Part shown: piece by piece, positions 61,424 to 64,000 of the stretch | Position numbering within the stretch: the first letter of the stretch is position 1 | Layout of the letters: every line of letters begins with the position of its first letter | Source of the DNA: Anaerolineaceae bacterium | GTDB taxonomy: Bacteria; Chloroflexota; Anaerolineae; Anaerolineales; Anaerolineaceae | Assembly (NCBI GenBank): GCA_020845515.1 | Contig: JADLFQ010000046.1 | Coordinates: 1 to 64,000 of the forward strand | DNA: 64,000 nt | Direction of reading: 5' to 3' | Notes under the pieces: model-generated | Database searches by the model: none | Seen by the model: the letters and a program-made list of their open reading frames with translations, nothing else | Told to the model about the DNA's origin: nothing | Made by a program: the position numbers and the translations under genes

Positions 61424-62618
61424 GAGGGTCGGGCTGGAGTGCGGCGCGCAGCGCCTGGCAGACGGTCTCTACCTGTTCATACGTCATTTTTCCAGAGAAA
61501 GGCAGCGCCAGCCCGCGCGCGCTCAAATCTTCTGTTACCGGAAAATCACCTGGGCGGTAACCGAAGCGCTCCACCATGTAGGGATGCAGGTGAATGGCTG
61601 AAAAATAAGGCCGCACCGGGATGCCCTTTTGTGCCAGCCGGGCGGAAAGAGCGGCACGGTCGGTTCCTTGAGCAAGACGGATGACGTAGACAAACCAACT
61701 TGCACGTGTGGTTTCGGGGGCGAGCTGGGGCAGTTCGATGCCAGTTACTCCTTCCAGCAATTCGCTGTACCAGGCAGCGGTGCGCTGACGGGCAGCCAGC
61801 AGGCTTTCCAGCCGCTGCATCTGTACCGTACCCAGCGCTGCGCTCATTTCGTCGAGACGGTAGTTGAACCCCAGGTAGGAGTGTTCCAGCCAGGTGTCTC
61901 CGGGGGCGCGCCCCTGGTTGCGCAGCGCCCGCATCTTCGTTGCGGCGTTGTTGTCGCTGGTTACGATCATGCCGCCCTCGCCAGTGGTGATTTGCTTGTT
62001 TGGGTAAAAAGCAAACACACCCATATCCCCCAGTGTGCCGGACGGGCGCTCTTTATAGGTCGCGCCCAGTGATTCGCATGAATCCTGGATCAACCTGAGG
62101 TTGTAGCGGTTTGCAGTCTGCCGCAGGCGGTCGTAATCGGCCATCTGCCCGAATACATCCACTGCCAAGATTGCTTTGAGCGGGCCAGGCTGTGCGCTGC
62201 CGCGGCGCGGTAGTCGCTGACGTGCGGCGCGGCCGCCAGCGGCCAAATCGGCGGCCGCGGCTTCCACGAAGGCGGGGTTGATATTACCGGTGTGCGCATC
62301 CACATCCACGAAGACGGGGATAGCGCGCTCATACAACAATACATTACTGGAGGCGACAAAGGAGAAGGGGGTTGTGATTACAAGGTCATGGTCTTGGATG
62401 TCACAAGCGAGTACACAAAGGTGCAGCCCGGCCGTGCCGGAATTGACGCCTATGGCGTGGGGCAGGCCGGTGTATTTGCAGAAGGCATCTTCAAAAGCCG
62501 TGATGTATGGCCCCATACTGAGCGCAGAAGTGTTGACAACTGAAAGCACTGCCTGGCGTTCAGCCTCGCTCAAATCGGGTGAAGACATGGGGACTAAGGG
62601 AGCGTTGTTGTAATCCAT
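61413..62618 (-). CDS. DegT/DnrJ/EryC1/StrS-family PLP aminotransferase
   Basis: 401 residues. Sugar aminotransferase family: NSGTAGLHLCVLAC near 60-72, QDSCESLGATYKERPSG near 195, AFYPNKQITTGEGGM near 218 with the PLP lysine, and LGFNYRLDEMSAALG near 265. It makes amino sugars for surface glycans. A segment near 120-146 (GGRAARQRLPRRGSAQPGPL) is longer and more basic than usual for the family and may be an insertion. Its stop overlaps the start of the interrupted membrane protein gene. Confidence 0.88.
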   Translation of the reverse strand: MDYNNAPLVPMSSPDLSEAERQAVLSVVNTSALSMGPYITAFEDAFCKYTGLPHAIGVNSGTAGLHLCVLACDIQDHDLVITTPFSFVASSNVLLYERAIPVFVDVDAHTGNINPAFVEAAAADLAAGGRAARQRLPRRGSAQPGPLKAILAVDVFGQMADYDRLRQTANRYNLRLIQDSCESLGATYKERPSGTLGDMGVFAFYPNKQITTGEGGMIVTSDNNAATKMRALRNQGRAPGDTWLEHSYLGFNYRLDEMSAALGTVQMQRLESLLAARQRTAAWYSELLEGVTGIELPQLAPETTRASWFVYVIRLAQGTDRAALSARLAQKGIPVRPYFSAIHLHPYMVERFGYRPGDFPVTEDLSARGLALPFSGKMTYEQVETVCQALRAALQPDPHDD

Positions 62619-62624
62619 CGTGGC

Positions 62625-63677
62625 TCACAGTCCGGGGGTGATCAGAATTGTTGTACCGCTTTGCAATCCTGGCCCAATGTTAACCTGGAGGCTGCGTTCG
62701 CCTTTGCGCGCCAGCAAGATAAAGACCGGGGGTGAGGCAGTTTCGTTGATGATCTCCCAACCGTTGGCAGGAAGCTCGGTACGATAGAAATTGGCCGCTG
62801 CTGCGGGGGCGGTGGGGCTGTTGTAGCTGATTGTCCCGCCATAGGTGGTTTGGTCACCTGCATCCGGCAGGATGGGGATATCGGTGCTGATGCTCTCTTC
62901 GTCCAGGCAGGCCTGGGGCAGTTCGATACTGCCAAGTTGGTTGACCTCCAACAAGTTATATTCCCACTGTGCGGTGCCGGTGATTGTCTCACTGGAGAGG
63001 GAGAAAGTCCCTTCGGCCTGACCGGTGAAGCGCACCGGGTATCCGCCGTCTTGTGCCAGCCAGATCTCGCCTTGCTGTGAGGCGGGGGTGCCGAAGAGCA
63101 TTTGCGCCGCGCTGAGAACAAAATGGTCGCTGGGAGTATTGTTGACTTCTTCACCTTTTGCAATTAGATCGCCGGTTGTGAGCCGGGCAAACAGGTCGGT
63201 GAACTCTTCGTAGGACGTATGAGTAAAGTTGATGGGGTCTGCGCTTAAAATAAAACAGGGTTTGGCGCTGCTGACCGGGGTGAAGATATAAGCTTTCTGG
63301 CCCAGGACGAATAACTCGGATGGGGTGTTGTCGCTGCCGGGGTTGATGGCGTCGCCGCGAACACTGACATGCCGGGCGTTTTGGGATTTAATGGTTTCGT
63401 TTACCAGTTCAAGGGAACGGGTTACGCTCTCGCCGGTCTGATTCTGCCCTTGCAGGGTCAGGTTAAGAACGCCGCGATAGCTTTCCAGATCGTTGAGTAG
63501 AAAGAAGCTCAGCCCCTCCAGTTTTGCGCTTTCGGGAGTGGGTGGCAATTCGGGCGGCAGCGCGGTCGCAGCCGGGGTTTCTTTGGTCGGCAGGATGCCG
63601 GTTACGGCGCAGGCCAGACTGGTAAACGCCAGTAGTGCCGCCAGGGCGACCACTCGTGTGAATTTTGGGTGGTTCAT
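62625..63677 (-). CDS. Lipoprotein of unknown function
   Basis: 350 residues; ATG preceded by GAGGAGG. Signal MNHPKFTRVVALAALLAF with lipobox SLAC (Cys near 23), then a Pro/Thr/Ala-rich linker. The mature part looks like beta-rich repeats such as LYS-free GQAEGTFSLSSETITGTA and faintly recalls LppX/LprG-type lipid-binding lipoproteins, but I do not recognise it. Six bases separate it from the aminotransferase gene, so the two are likely co-transcribed. Confidence 0.75.
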   Translation of the reverse strand: MNHPKFTRVVALAALLAFTSLACAVTGILPTKETPAATALPPELPPTPESAKLEGLSFFLLNDLESYRGVLNLTLQGQNQTGESVTRSLELVNETIKSQNARHVSVRGDAINPGSDNTPSELFVLGQKAYIFTPVSSAKPCFILSADPINFTHTSYEEFTDLFARLTTGDLIAKGEEVNNTPSDHFVLSAAQMLFGTPASQQGEIWLAQDGGYPVRFTGQAEGTFSLSSETITGTAQWEYNLLEVNQLGSIELPQACLDEESISTDIPILPDAGDQTTYGGTISYNSPTAPAAAANFYRTELPANGWEIINETASPPVFILLARKGERSLQVNIGPGLQSGTTILITPGL

Positions 63678-63749
63678 ATCAACCTCCTCTTTTTTACGCC
63701 ATCCTGAGCATAAATTGTAACAGAAAAGCAGGGTTGCCTTTGTGCGCCC

Positions 63750-64000
63750 TTACCCCACCAGATTGCGGACATGGTCCACGAACCCCTCCAGTGGGAGCAG
63801 GCCGGATTTGCTGTCCAATCGTTTCTTGTATTCAACACCGCCTTTCTGCAGGCCGCGCTCGCCGATGGTGATACGCAGCGGCAAGCCGATCAGGTCGGCG
63901 TCGTTGAATTTTACACCGGGGCTCTCGGCGCGGTCGTCAAAGAGCGGCTCCAAGCCAGCAGCAGTCAGGCTGTGGTAGAGCTCCTCGGAGATTTTCTCCG
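63750..64000 (-). CDS. proS: Prolyl-tRNA synthetase, C-terminal part (runs off the window)
   Basis: The frame is open to the window edge and stops at 63750. The visible ~83 residues form the end of the anticodon-binding domain: DDRAESPGVKFNDADLIGLPLRI followed by GVEYKKRLDSKSG, which matches bacterial ProS. The catalytic core lies outside the window. A housekeeping gene here shows that the accessory blocks sit in the chromosome. Confidence 0.85.
   Translation of the reverse strand, partial: EKISEELYHSLTAAGLEPLFDDRAESPGVKFNDADLIGLPLRITIGERGLQKGGVEYKKRLDSKSGLLPLEGFVDHVRNLVG

Noticed and set aside
1-64000. Prophage, integron, CRISPR or transposon content.
   Set aside because: No integrase, transposase, phage structural gene, direct-repeat array or tRNA attachment site was seen. 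The accessory character comes from operon content, not from visible mobile elements.

Overview
The window looks like a chromosomal segment of an anaerobic bacterium, probably Chloroflexota (Anaerolineae). The clues are lipoproteins that carry a Val/Glu/Lys-rich stalk after the lipobox, an aldehyde:ferredoxin oxidoreductase, HdrD-like iron-sulfur proteins and a MetV-MetF fusion. This assignment is inference. No rRNA, tRNA, CRISPR array or insertion sequence was seen.

Layout. (1) 1-7393: a catabolic operon for a sugar, polyol or sugar acid, with two paralogous isomerases (the first cut by the window edge), three dehydrogenases, a class I DhnA-type aldolase, an FGGY kinase and an XRE-cupin regulator. 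(2) 7394-14881: one transcription unit between a strong promoter and a bidirectional terminator. It holds a short ORF, a methenyl-tetrahydromethanopterin cyclohydrolase (mch), a complete BMP-type (nucleoside family) ABC importer and a Mer-like flavin/F420 oxidoreductase. (3) 14917-17780, minus strand: AOR plus iron-dependent alcohol dehydrogenase. (4) 18390-33088: two SsnA/TrzN-type amidohydrolases around a catalytic-domain-only E2 acyltransferase, then two tandem BMP-type ABC importers that descend from a duplication. (5) 33291-48184: an oxidation module with aldo/keto reductase, MetV-MetF fusion, FAD amine/amino-acid oxidoreductases, GlcD/GlcF-like pair, FGGY kinase, GlpD-like protein, GcvH-like lipoyl protein, membrane HdrED-like protein and a three-subunit HcnABC-like dehydrogenase. 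(6) 48198-51710, minus strand: HAD phosphatase, FGGY kinase, SDR and a free-standing lipoyl domain. (7) 51833-56758, minus strand: a MacB/LolCDE-type ABC system with two ATPases and one permease, and a DUF92 protein. (8) 56905-60352, minus strand: hydantoin-type racemase, M20 hydrolase and dihydropyrimidinase, behind a consensus promoter with a FadR-type palindrome. (9) 60521-64000, minus strand: a membrane protein gene broken by an in-frame TAG, a DegT aminotransferase, a lipoprotein and the end of proS.

How the parts may work together (inference): three importers of the nucleoside/BMP family, two deaminase-type amidohydrolases, a cyclic-amide hydrolase, an M20 hydrolase and a racemase point to uptake and hydrolytic opening of N-heterocycles such as purines, pyrimidines or pterins. 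Released one-carbon and amine fragments could be handled by Mch, the Mer-like protein, MetVF and the FAD/Fe-S oxidoreductases. The strongest candidate for something undescribed is the mch-importer-mer operon. The second is the GcvH-like/GlpD-like/HdrED-like/MetVF module.
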